DNA of 64,000 nucleotides from Glandiceps talaboti (Eukaryota > Hemichordata > Enteropneusta > Spengelidae): contig NC_135570.1 of assembly GCF_964340395.1 (NCBI RefSeq), positions 9,825,322 through 9,889,321 on the forward strand, read 5' to 3'. Numbering within the stretch: position 1 is the stretch's first letter; every line of letters starts with the position of its first letter. Under the pieces are notes generated by a model, which made no database searches, was not told the origin of the DNA, and saw only the letters and a list, made by a program, of their open reading frames with translations. A program made the translations under genes and the position numbers. Positions 53,815 to 64,000 of the stretch are shown one piece after another.

Positions 53815-54304
53815 ATTGCAGCCAAAGAGAGATCGTAGCAACGTCCATGATGAAGATACGACCGATAACACACGTGTCGTAGAATTAAACGATCTCACAA
53901 CTTCACGTCCAACCAATGGTGTGCCCTCAGTTTGTACTGGCAAAACAACAACATTAACAACAACAACAACAACAACAACAGATGACGTAGCGTCAGATTG
54001 TGTCAACAAAATTGATTCCGACAAATGTCTCAATGTACTCGAGAACAGACCATGCACCCGAGAATTCTACGGAACTCGACCTACCCAAACACGGAGTGCG
54101 AAAAACGTCGAGAAACTGTTACATCACCTGTCTGGCTTTACAACGAGACTGCAAGACGAAGAACGACTCTCTCTAATCATCTTTGAATGGAAAATGATTG
54201 CTCGTATTATAGACAGATTGTTACTGGCTAGTTTTAGTGTGGTTTTATTTATAGTTATTGTTGTAATATTTTCCATTGAGTCCACACAGAAACCCTCAGA
54301 CTAA
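53815..54304 (+). pseudogene. Orphan last exon of a Cys-loop (nicotinic acetylcholine receptor-like) subunit
   Basis: The frame ends with DEERLSLIIFEWKMIARIID, then RLLLASFSVVLFIVIVVIF and a short polar tail. This is the amphipathic MA helix and fourth membrane helix of nicotinic-type ligand-gated channels (compare EWKFAA...DRLCL in animal subunits). The preceding part is hydrophilic, with a Thr run from (ACA)n, consistent with the M3-M4 cytoplasmic loop. A possible splice acceptor is GTTGTCGCAG at 53805-53814. No upstream exon (ligand-binding domain, M1-M3) was found on the plus strand, and LINE fragments flank it on both sides, so it may be a broken or retroposed piece, or the upstream exons may be far away. 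The frame itself is intact. Confidence 0.6.
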
Positions 54305-54473
54305 AACTTGCTCATATTTGTACCTAATGTGAATCAATATTTACCAAGTCTGTGTTTTGTAACTTTGGTATTGTACTTACAATAACAAATATTTTAAATG
54401 TTTATCAGTCTTTTTGCAATTTATTGAGTTACAAATAACGACTTGACATTTTAATGCCAAAAAGTGCTACATC

Positions 54474-55115
54474 ATGTCTCTTCGAAATAAATCTTCTCAT
54501 TTCTATACACTGAGTAACTACATATTGCAGCAGGTCACACAAAATCCTTATCTTGGTCTCACTTTGTCAGAGGACATGAAATGGACTCCACATATTGCAA
54601 ATATCACAAAGAAAGCAAACTCGACATTGGGGTTTCTGAGAAGAAACCTTCGTCATTGTACACAGTCATGTAAGAAAACAGCTTACATCTCACTGGGAAG
54701 AATATGGTTCAGTGCTAGAATATGGTTCAGTGGTTTGGGACCCTTACATAAAAACATTGACCGACTCGAACAGGTACAGCGCAGAGCAGCACGTTTCATC
54801 ACAGGGAACTACAGGAGTAGGGACGAAGGGTGTGTCACCAAAATGGTAGAAAGCCTCGAACTTACATCACTCCAGGATAGACGCACAGCAAACAGGCCAA
54901 TTTTGCTACATAGGGTGGTTGAGGGCCTAGTACCAGCAATTCAACCAGCGGACTATCTTAAATCCGTAAGACCCAAAAGATCTATAAAAGCTAGGAAATT
55001 TGCGGACTGTATCTCATCTAACATTGTTGAACAAAGAGTTACTAACAACTCAAAGTGCTTTGAAATTGACAATTGTAAAACTGCTCAATACAAAGAGTCA
55101 TTCTTTGTAAAAACA
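54474..55115 (+). mobile_element. LINE (CR1/Jockey-like) reverse transcriptase, C-terminal part
   Basis: About 214 codons: PYLGLTLSEDMKW, TLGFLRRNLRHCT, a degenerate RIWFSARIWFSGLGPLH with a small in-frame duplication (RIWFSA / RIWFSG), DRLEQVQRRAARFI, SLQDRRTANR and KTAQYKESFF. This is the thumb and C-terminal region of non-LTR reverse transcriptases. The normal end (KTLVDWNHL..., seen at 53624-53770 on the minus strand) is cut off: the frame runs straight into the left breakpoint of the segmental duplication at about 55113. Confidence 0.88.
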
Positions 55116-56990
55116 TTTAAATAAAATATCTCAAATCCAGTTAGACTATAGCAAAATCTATGGTTAGACACTGAAGAAGGTACAAGTGATTTGTTCGAAA
55201 CAAGTATATATCTCAATCTAAAGTGGAAGAAGAGAACCTGTTTTTGAATAATCTCAGTTGTTTAAGCACATCTGAGACAATTAAGTAACACAGTATCCCA
55301 TTTTTTAAAAACTTGCCAGGAACTAAACTCCTAAACTAATAACGTTAATGTATAATGACTTGAAACCATTAAAATTCATGTAACACATTTCCTGGAAATG
55401 AGACGAAAATGGGAGAACAACATCTACATAAGTATCGTGTATATAAATCTCATTGGTTGTAATTTTAATTGTTAAACCTGCACTAGCTGCAACTGGGACA
55501 TTGTTTTTTCATCAAATAAACAAAGATATATTTCCCTAAAAATTCGCCCATTACTTACGTTACTTATTATACATCGTATCTGTTAATTAGTTGTCAATAC
55601 TATGTGTACGTAGTGTAGTGGCAAGTTTAAATCTTGCTAAAGTTCGTGTTTGAATCTGTCACACTGTTAAAACAGCACTAGTGGAAACTGGAGTATTGTT
55701 TACCGATCAGACAACCACAATATATTGTTAAAATACCAATAATCATATATTGTAATGTTAACCAGTGGTCGATATGTATCCCTAAAGCAGTACAGAAACA
55801 TGTTGAAATCGAGGTCGCCATTGAGGGCGCAATTTACTAGATTAATCGTGCAGGTACAGAAAATATGTTTACTCACGTACACGTGATGCAGTACTGATCA
55901 CGGTGTACGATACTTCGAGCAATAAGTTAATGTACCTAATAAAACATTTTTTTGAAAAACGTTCTAGTTACAACTGGTGCAGCTTTTGATATAAAATTTT
56001 TAAATAAATTTGTATAGGCACATCTAGAATATTCAAATTTTTATGAGTAAAAATGAGACAACAACACATTGATTGTAAATTGTAATTGTTAATGTTTTTT
56101 TGTAACTGTTATGGTTATTTTTAACACCTAGTCTATTTAGGTGTTTTATTTTCTTACACTCTTTTGATATTTTGTTGATAAAAATGCAACATTTCAAAAA
56201 CTTTGGATAACAATGATTGGTTTGCAGTATTTTCACTTGTAAAGTGTGATTTTTTGAAAGAAATAACCAAAACCTTGAAAATTATGATGTAAAATTTATT
56301 ACATTTGCTAAAAAAATAAAGACTCCAAATTTTATATATTTGCCCACTGTAGTTAATGTTAGTATTTCTTATTCTTATTTCTTTCTGCCATACTTACTGT
56401 ATTTTTAATGATTTCCTCATCCGTTATGACGTGTTCTTTCACGTCTTCTTATCAACACATACACAGTATAGCGAAAAAAGAGATAGGTTTAAAGTGGCAC
56501 AATCTGAGTTTATAAGCTTTTCACTCGAATGAAAATTCTTACATGAAAAACTTGGTTAAACTATTTTAGTATAATGTTAATGTCAATGTATACCTTCTAT
56601 GACGACACAACAATGGTCTTCTGGCATTGTTAGAACAGTTGATGTCATAGTAGGGGTTTCTTGAACATTTTTGATACATATGATAAATTATGTCATCGGA
56701 TTGTATATGAGTTAGGGACCGGTCAGTTTCTCCAGCCTGGAGGGGGGGGGGCGGTGGATTCTTAAATTGGGCCGACAAAAAGTCACTGACCCCCCCCCCC
56801 CCCTATCTGTAAAACCCAAAACAGGCTGACCCCCCCATCACTTAATTCTAAAACATGATGACCCCCCCCCCCCCCCATATATGATATTCGCATGAGTGAC
56901 AGGTATTTTTTGATCGTGACTCAGTGTGGACTGCTTGACTGTCTTGCATCTACTTTATAAGATCCCGGGTTAGCACTATCATAATTATAA

Positions 56991-57799
56991 TTATTGAATA
57001 CACAGGGTAAATATATTTGAAAAGGAGTTTAGAACGACGTCGGTGTTGACGAAGAATAACTCGTCGTCAGCATATACATCTCGTATACCCAACTCTGGCT
57101 TAATGTTATATTTCTGTTTAACCTTCCCATAAGGTGTAAAGACGATGTTGATTGTGATGTATCTCATGACAAAGTAGAGAGTATTGTATGTTCTCTGAAG
57201 AAAGTTCATTTCATCTGGCAGACCTGATGCTACACATGGTATATACGCTGGGTTGTTTGGGATATAGAACATGTCGGCATCCCATACGGGTATGATACGA
57301 GTAGCTCCAACAAGAACGAAGGGAAGGTCTAGGAAATGAGCCACTAGAGCGGCACAGGGGGTAAACTCGAACGCAATTACCAGATCAAAATTGATTTCTG
57401 TAACCGCTTTATAAAAGTCTCGTCAGAGAATAAACTTACGCAATCTTCACTGTAATTGTACAAGGAAATAGATATATGAAAACAGCTCATTGTTCCACTC
57501 AGTGCGATGTCAGAAAACAGTTCTATGTTATCACCCATATCCATGACTCCCTTGAACCTCTCTAAAGTTATGTTCGACAAATCTGACGACTGAACGATGT
57601 CTTCATAGTAAACACTGGACACTACTATTGTTACACGGTGTCCCTGTTCGTTCAGGTTCCTTGCAATCTGGGCCATCACGAAAAATCGACTTCCAACACT
57701 CATGCTTGGTACTATTAGTATATTACTACACGACACGTCTCCGATGATTTGGCTTACAACTACAGCTAATATACTTAAAGACACTACGAGCGAAGCCAT
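56991..57799 (-). pseudogene. UGT first-exon pseudogene, copy 2
   Basis: Duplicate of 34308-35116 with the same one-base deletion, the same truncation and the same start. At least one coding difference is visible (a Phe to Ser change, from CAAGAAAATAG to CAAGGAAATAG on the plus strand). The shared break shows that the sequence was already a pseudogene before the duplication. Confidence 0.88.
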
Positions 57800-59658
57800 T
57801 TGCAACTCGTACAACTGTTTGCTTTCTTTGAAAGAAACACTTATTTGAATAACGCCTTTATTTAAAGAGTCTCTACGTCTCACCGTCGCTGGTGGCGAGA
57901 TTACTCTCTTAATGTTATAGTACCTCTTCATAGCATGATAGCATCATTCTCTCAACAAAATTACTAAGAGAGCTCGACCCTTCAGTAATTTACAAGTGGG
58001 TGAGTGTCAGGGAAATGGGGCTAGGTCAGACTTTACAAATCAGTTCTCAGGAGAGGGCAAAATTTAAGAAAATGAAATTAGGGGAGGGTACATGACTAAA
58101 TTTATTATCTAACTCTGCATTGTGTTGGGAGTTTTTAGCATCTCACCACTGCCACCACTGCCACATCCCACTGCTGCCACATCCCATCGCTGCTACTGTT
58201 GTACCATAATAACATAGCATAACATATCAGTGAAATCGCTGCATGCAACCATGCAATGAATACATTGTTAGTTGTGGTGTGAAGAGAGGAGTAGGTTTCA
58301 CAGAAGAGTAGGGAGAACCGTGTTGTTAATTACTGAAAATCATTAATTATGCAAATAACTCATTAAAACTAACTGTTACATCGATAAACTGTGCGACACA
58401 TGTGCATCCTGGTTTCATGAATGTGTGTACGACATTATATAGAACTTGAAGCTTGCACTCTTCGTATATAGCCTAATTACTGAAAAACATTAATTAATTA
58501 TGCAAATGACTCATTACAACTAAAAGCTACATCAACAAGGTTTTCAGGACATGTGCCCTTTGTGTTGTTTGAAGTATGTACCAAATTATATTCAGTTCTT
58601 AACAGATAGCCTAATTACTGAAAATCATTAATTATGCAAATGAGTTCCAGTTTATGCATAGCCACGTGCTATACAGTGACTAGCTGGAACACTGCAATTT
58701 GGTTTGCGTCTCATTGTTGTGTCTGGGCAAAGTTTGTGCTCAAGTCAATCCAGCTGAATATATGGGAACCTGATAGGATTGAGGTTATTATGTGAATGAT
58801 ACCTCTTTGCGTTTAGAAACAGTAGGGATTGCTAACTTCCACGAGAGTTTACGAGTAGAAAGATGGTTGTGTCATTGTATATTGTGCCATATACTGGGGC
58901 GGGCAGGGAGAGGGGCTTAACGTTGTTACTATGAATAATGTAGGGAAAGGTAGAATGTCGTGTAGTATAGTGGGCTCTGGTGAGATATTGGATGTGTGAT
59001 CTGGTATGGTGTGTTATGTTGTAGTATGGTCTCTAGTGAAATGTGGTGTGGTATGTTGTCGTGTGATGTGATGTGATGTGATGTGATGTTATGGTGTGTT
59101 GTATGGTATGGTGTCTTGTTGTGATATGAAATTGTATTTTGTATTCACATTATGGTCATCTAAATAAGGTAGAGTTGTATTTTTCACTTATCGTCCTTTA
59201 GTGATAATTATATTGATACCTCAACTTCACTCTGATATAATAATTAATAAAACAGTAAACAATACATTGTATACCTGCTAAATAGATGTCTTTAATTGCT
59301 ATTTCAAACTCTCAAATTACAAAGCAATTGATTTGATATAATAAGCGAGAACATCCCTATGCAGCAAGTCTGAGATTTGTTTCGATGTATCTGTAGGAGA
59401 AACATAACAAGAAGTTATTAAAATGTACAGCCTTTGTTGAATACGTTTATACAACGAGTATACAACTGAAGTAACGCTCTTTCTCTATGTACTACCCTCG
59501 TTTATAGCATTCATATCAAGTGTAAAAGTATACTGTTTCAATTGGTTTATTTACAAGCCTAGCACATGGCCTTCCTAAAGTGGTCAATTAGGAAATGAAG
59601 TCAGTATACTTTTACACTTGATATGGATGTTACGAATGACTTTACCTTGCTATCGTGT

Positions 59659-60944
59659 TTAATCACAGTAGAGGAGCAGGTTTGGAGAACCATTGCCAGG
59701 ATTACTGATTACGCCTCTTGTAGCATCGCCTGCTATCTTAGATTTGCAGTCTGCTCCAGTTGAACACTGTCCAGATGCCAAATGCACAGCGAGGACACCT
59801 GTTGATTGAGACAGTAGTACATGTTATTATATCATCAGCTTCTGTTGGTTGTCTTACAAATCTTTTCGCCTCTCGTCGATTGTTTTATCCTTGGGTTACT
59901 GCAGAATATATTTGTCATAAGTATCGCTATTAGTTTTGTAAAATGCACAAATAGATATTTCCCCCCAATATTTTTCTTGGTTCAGCCAAGGAAAATAGGA
60001 GTGACCCAAGGGGTCTTTGTCACTACGAGTCGCTAGACGAGTAGTGATAACCATTAAGTCATGAGTATTTTCCGGCTGAATGAAGAAAAATATCAGAGAA
60101 TAATATAATTATACCTGGACCAGTAATATCAAAGAAAGGTCGGGAAAAGTAATATCAATTTTGAACGTTTTAACTCAAATTTCGAACACAGCAGAACCAG
60201 TGACGTAGACACCCGTTGTTGTGACATAGAGTGACATAGAACGACAGGGGCATAAATGCTACATTTTTCGCTATGCATGGTATAACTTTACTTACCAGCA
60301 ACATGTGGGCAGGACATGGAAGTTCCACTCATGGTTGTATAAGATGAGTCTGAAAGATGGTATGAACTGTAGACGCTGGACCCGCCAGCAAAGACATCGA
60401 CACATGTACCGTAGTTAGAGAAACTTGATCTTGCATCAGAGCTTGTAGTAGAACCGACAGTTTCGGCCTGTAAGTAGTGCAAAAACTTTCGCTTAGAAGC
60501 TACTTAAATACAACTTACTAGTTATTGTACTATTGTTTAGCACCTTTCTGTATATACAAAGATATTTATACTGTGTTAAAAATGAGTGCTTTTACTAAAC
60601 TGCCAATGATCACGTTAACTCAGCTGGTTAGAGCACTTTGGCTACTATTCAGGGGACGGATTCGAATTCTACACGTGTTCTTTTTTCCCCTCGATTTCAT
60701 TTCGTTTAAAATATTTAAGCGAGTTTCCTATGTACACATGTCAACTGGATAATCTCAAAAAAACTCAACTTAAAAGGTGAAAGGTTAAAGGTTTCCAAAT
60801 ATACTGACTAGCCTTCAAAGATTCATCAGACAAGCAAAACCAAAGTTATCAAAACATGTACACACACACACACACACACACGCACAAAGCACACACAAGC
60901 ACGCACATACATACATACATACATACATACATACATACATACAT

Positions 60945-60991
<47 letters not shown>

Positions 60992-61519
60992 TACATACAT
61001 ACATACATACATACATACATACATACATACATACATACATACATACATTCATACATACATACATACATACATACATACATACATACATACATACATACAT
61101 ACATACATACATACATACAAATACAATTTGTACTGTTTATAATTCTCTATCTTTTTATGGTACATAGAATCTAACCAACCACAAATGCAAAACAGACTAG
61201 TAAGTTATTAAGATAAAGAACTAACATCAGTCCAACTACAGAGTGATGTGCACACTGTGAAAAGCCAAGTCTTGAGGAAAGTAGTAGCAAGTTTGATAAT
61301 GAACATATAGGATTAAGTAGTATCTTTTATTCAACGTTTCGGCTTTACACAGAAAGCCTTCTTCAGGCATATAGCAATGTAGAGGCGAGCTTTTACCTAG
61401 CTAGCAACACACGCCTGTACATTGCTCTATTCCTGAAGAAGGCTATCTGTGTAAAGCCAAAACGTTGGATAGAAGATATCGCTTAATCCTTCGTGTAATC
61501 CGTGTCTTCATTATCAAAC

Positions 61520-61565
<46 letters not shown>

Positions 61566-61574
61566 CTTAGTTAG

Positions 61575-61621
<47 letters not shown>

Positions 61622-63730
61622 GCTAGCTAGTTCTATTTAGCTTCCTAAAAAGACAAAGTTTACACGCTCACCTCAGGAGTTCTAGCTGGAGATTGGTTGC
61701 AGGCATCGGCATTGCTGTTACCAGCAGACACAGCAGTGGGGACACCAGCAGCAATGAGGTCACGCACTCCATCGTCCAATGCGTTACTGGCACCACCTCC
61801 AATAGACATAGAGCATACACCTGGTCTTAAACCACTATTTTTAATTGCTTCCAAACCTAAAAGCGATCGATAAGAGGTTGTGGTTTTATCAAAAGCAAAC
61901 GATTACTCCGATTGTTTGAGAAAACCATTAGAATATTGTTAGTTTCATTTTTTTCTTTTTCAACATTTTAAACGGAGAAGCAATGTGAATACTAACCAGC
62001 GACAATATTGCTTGTTAAACCAGACCCTTGGCAGTTAAGCACACGAACAGCATGTACATCGGCACCTCTGGCAACTCCAACACCACCATTCAGAGCTCGT
62101 CCAGTAGCAGTACCACCACAGTGGGTACCATGTCCATGGCAATCCTCTCCCTATTAATATTACAACATCAAAAATAGAATTCAATGAGCTAAGATTAAAT
62201 ACATAAGTAAACTGTAAATTGCAACACAAATTGATACATACCATACGTTTTGGAGAAATATCCATCACAATAACACAAGACTTACAAAGCAAGTCGAGTG
62301 ATATAAAATCGTATTAAAAGCATGTCAGTCAAAACTTAGAATTCGTGAAGAGCTGAACACTTGCTAGGCGCCTTTAAAGGTTAAGTGATGGCAATTCATC
62401 CTCGTTCTGATGTTCACAAGTTGGTCAGATCAATACAAGCTATAGAGTCAGAATTGTTTAATGGGTCAAATTGAGTTACCAATTTTGGTTTTCCTATTCG
62501 GTGTGATATTGTAATGCATATAAATATGTCGAAATAGTTTGCGGGTTCAGGCTCGGCCAAACGAGAGTATGGATTTTGCACATTTCATTTATACTATGAG
62601 AAAAAACCGACACATTTGCAAATGGAAACATATGTTTTAAAGAGTCAACATACATCACCGCCGCTGGTGAAATCATATAAGAAAAATGCACGATGGGCAA
62701 ACTCTTGATGGGTGTATCTCAGACCAGTGTCAGCAATAAAAACATGGGCACCTTCACCTTTACCTGTATTTGATATGATAAAAGAAGTGGTAATATGGAT
62801 GAGAAATTAGCGATTTAGTCAAACAACTTTACTGTGTTTTCTACTTACATTTAAGTCCCTAACTTAACAAGTCGCACGATCAACATTAACCTGGGTTTGT
62901 TGAAAGTAATTTGAAATAAGCCCCGCATACTATTAGTCAACTAGTAAATACAACAATAAAACAACCAAAGTTTAATCCAGGTATTATAACAGCAACCCTT
63001 TCCCCCCACGATAAAAAATATTAGTATTGCATGAGTAAAATCGAGATAATGCTTGGAAATCTCAGAATTAGAGGAAGGAAATCTGATAAAATTTGCATAT
63101 ATGTTAGTACCTTGTATCATAATGTTTTCTCTAATAATTAACTATTATCACCTGTCTCTGTGGTGATAACTGTTCTGGACATGGAAAGCAGCTAATTCAC
63201 GCCACGCGTAAACTGCTTTCAGTCCTAATTTCTTCATTGCACCAATAAAAACACTAGGGCCCTGAGCGTTTTGTCACTACTCGTCTTTTGACTTGGGAAA
63301 AATTAATGTCAATTTTGAAAGTTTCCACTCCATATTTGACACCGCAGAACAAATGACGTACACGTGCATTTGGCGTGACATATATGGCATGAAATTTGTC
63401 AAAAGCGATGAACTTGACTTATAAAGCCTTATTACATTGAAAATGAGCCTAACTTGATATGTAAATCTCTTTTAAATAATCTGCAGGGGATGTTTAGTCG
63501 TCCTATTACTTCCAATATTGACTTGAATGAGATATAACAACCGTATACAACATTTTCTTATAGGACGACAGTACGAATTTGATATTATAAAGAGGTGTAT
63601 TCCTACCATAGATATCCATACGGCCATCCAATGGCAGGTTTGTCTGGTCAAGACGATCGCAACCCCATTCAACGTCTGCTGTCATGATCATATCTTCTTC
63701 AATATATTCAACTTCAGGAAAGGTTCTCAA
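59659..63730 (-). CDS. Second proteinase-K-like subtilase, exons 3-8 (5' end outside window)
   Basis: Minus-strand exons at 63730-63607, 62763-62654, 62150-61997, 61856-61672, 60467-60296, 59798-59659 correspond one to one, with equal lengths, to exons 3-8 of the gene at 36991-42130. All catalytic residues (Asp, His, Asn, Ser) and splice sites are kept, and the frame is intact. Exons 1 and 2 (signal peptide and most of the propeptide) would lie beyond 64000. Relative to copy 1 numbering it has Q101E, R110T, L117R, N145H, A215K, D216N, I219L, N238D, A270P, N345D, S356R and A364N, with no silent change seen. Likely a functional, divergent paralogue. Confidence 0.93.
60609..60678 (+). repeat. 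tRNA-like sequence in subtilase intron (copy 2)
   Basis: Identical in its boxes to 37941-38010; carried along by the segmental duplication. Confidence 0.5.
60857..61119. repeat. (CA)n, (CATA)n and (CAGA)n microsatellite
   Basis: Counterpart of 38192-38416, with a shorter CA run and longer CATA runs. Confidence 0.97.
61290..61520. repeat. Foldback element with GAAACGTT-type ends (copy 2)
   Basis: Counterpart of 38587-38816, same arms and centre, followed by (TTAG)n/(CTTA)n to 61622 with altered unit counts. Confidence 0.85.
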
Positions 63731-64000
63731 CTGTAATGTGAATATTTTGTGGAATATCCGGTCATCATGTAATCAGTACTTTGGACACCAAGTACAATAA
63801 ATAGCTATATATATTGAATGGATGATACAGACTATAACTTCATGTTATTTGTGTGCTCTTTGTGGTTATTTTAAGTTCTGTTATTATTTGCTGATACTAT
63901 TGATTTGTGTCAAGAAGCTGGTAGCTGTTGTTAGGATTGCACTTAATTCTGATACAAAGTAACACTATGGCATCGTTTATTCGGTACCAAAACTTTGGGG

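Larger units (their letters stand above)
55113..64000 (+). repeat. Segmental duplication, copy 2 (to window end)
   Basis: Direct repeat of 32428-41335 with few substitutions apart from microsatellites and the subtilase exons. It begins immediately after the truncated LINE frame, and lacks a TGTC present at 32447 in copy 1. It includes the tRNA-like SINE copy (about 55470-55965), C tracts, the 145-bp tandem units (58324-58648) and the small foldback (59512-59625). Confidence 0.97.

Overview
The window is animal nuclear DNA: AT-rich, with intron-split genes, GT-AG splice sites, LINE fragments, foldback elements and long (CATA)n, (CA)n and (TA)n microsatellites. The gene families (an opsin, four-exon UDP-glycosyltransferases, a secreted proteinase-K-like subtilase, a nicotinic-receptor-like exon) fit an invertebrate metazoan. 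An invertebrate deuterostome such as a hemichordate or amphioxus is my best guess, but this is inference and the species is not fixed by the sequence.

Layout. 1-7.2 kb: no host gene recognised; two minus-strand LINE relics, a 73-bp minisatellite and microsatellites. 7.3-13.7 kb (+): a complete five-exon opsin of 310 aa. 16.6-20.4 kb (+) and 26.5-30.7 kb (-): two complete convergent UDP-glycosyltransferase (UGT) genes, each with four coding exons. They are separated by repeats, a Merlin/ISXO2-type transposase relic and a LINE 3' end. 34.3-35.1 kb (-): a frameshifted UGT first exon. 37.0-42.1 kb (-): a complete eight-exon secreted S8 subtilase of 374 aa. 44.4-52.7 kb: an array of duplicated blocks joined through (CATA)n tracts; the last block carries a clean 1.37-kb Harbinger-like insertion with a 252-aa ORF. 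53.5-55.1 kb: LINE pieces around an orphan last exon of a Cys-loop (nicotinic-like) receptor. 55.1-64.0 kb: a near-identical direct duplicate of 32.4-41.3 kb, with a second UGT pseudogene and a second subtilase whose first two exons lie beyond the window.

Biology. Three observations stand out. (1) The opsin keeps the chromophore lysine, counterion-type Glu and disulfide, but lacks the usual class A GPCR residues at 1.50, 2.50, 7.49 and 7.50 and the DRY tyrosine, so it may be a photoisomerase-like or otherwise atypical opsin. (2) All three distinct UGT sequences lack both the catalytic His and its Asp partner of animal UGTs, while the two full genes keep the sugar-nucleotide signature, the membrane anchor and a KxKxx ER-retrieval tail. 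(3) By my eye comparison the two subtilase copies differ at twelve amino acids and at no silent site in the shared exons, while most of the surrounding intron sequence is almost identical.

Exon boundaries were assigned by hand from reading frame, splice consensus and family alignment. Repeat limits are approximate.
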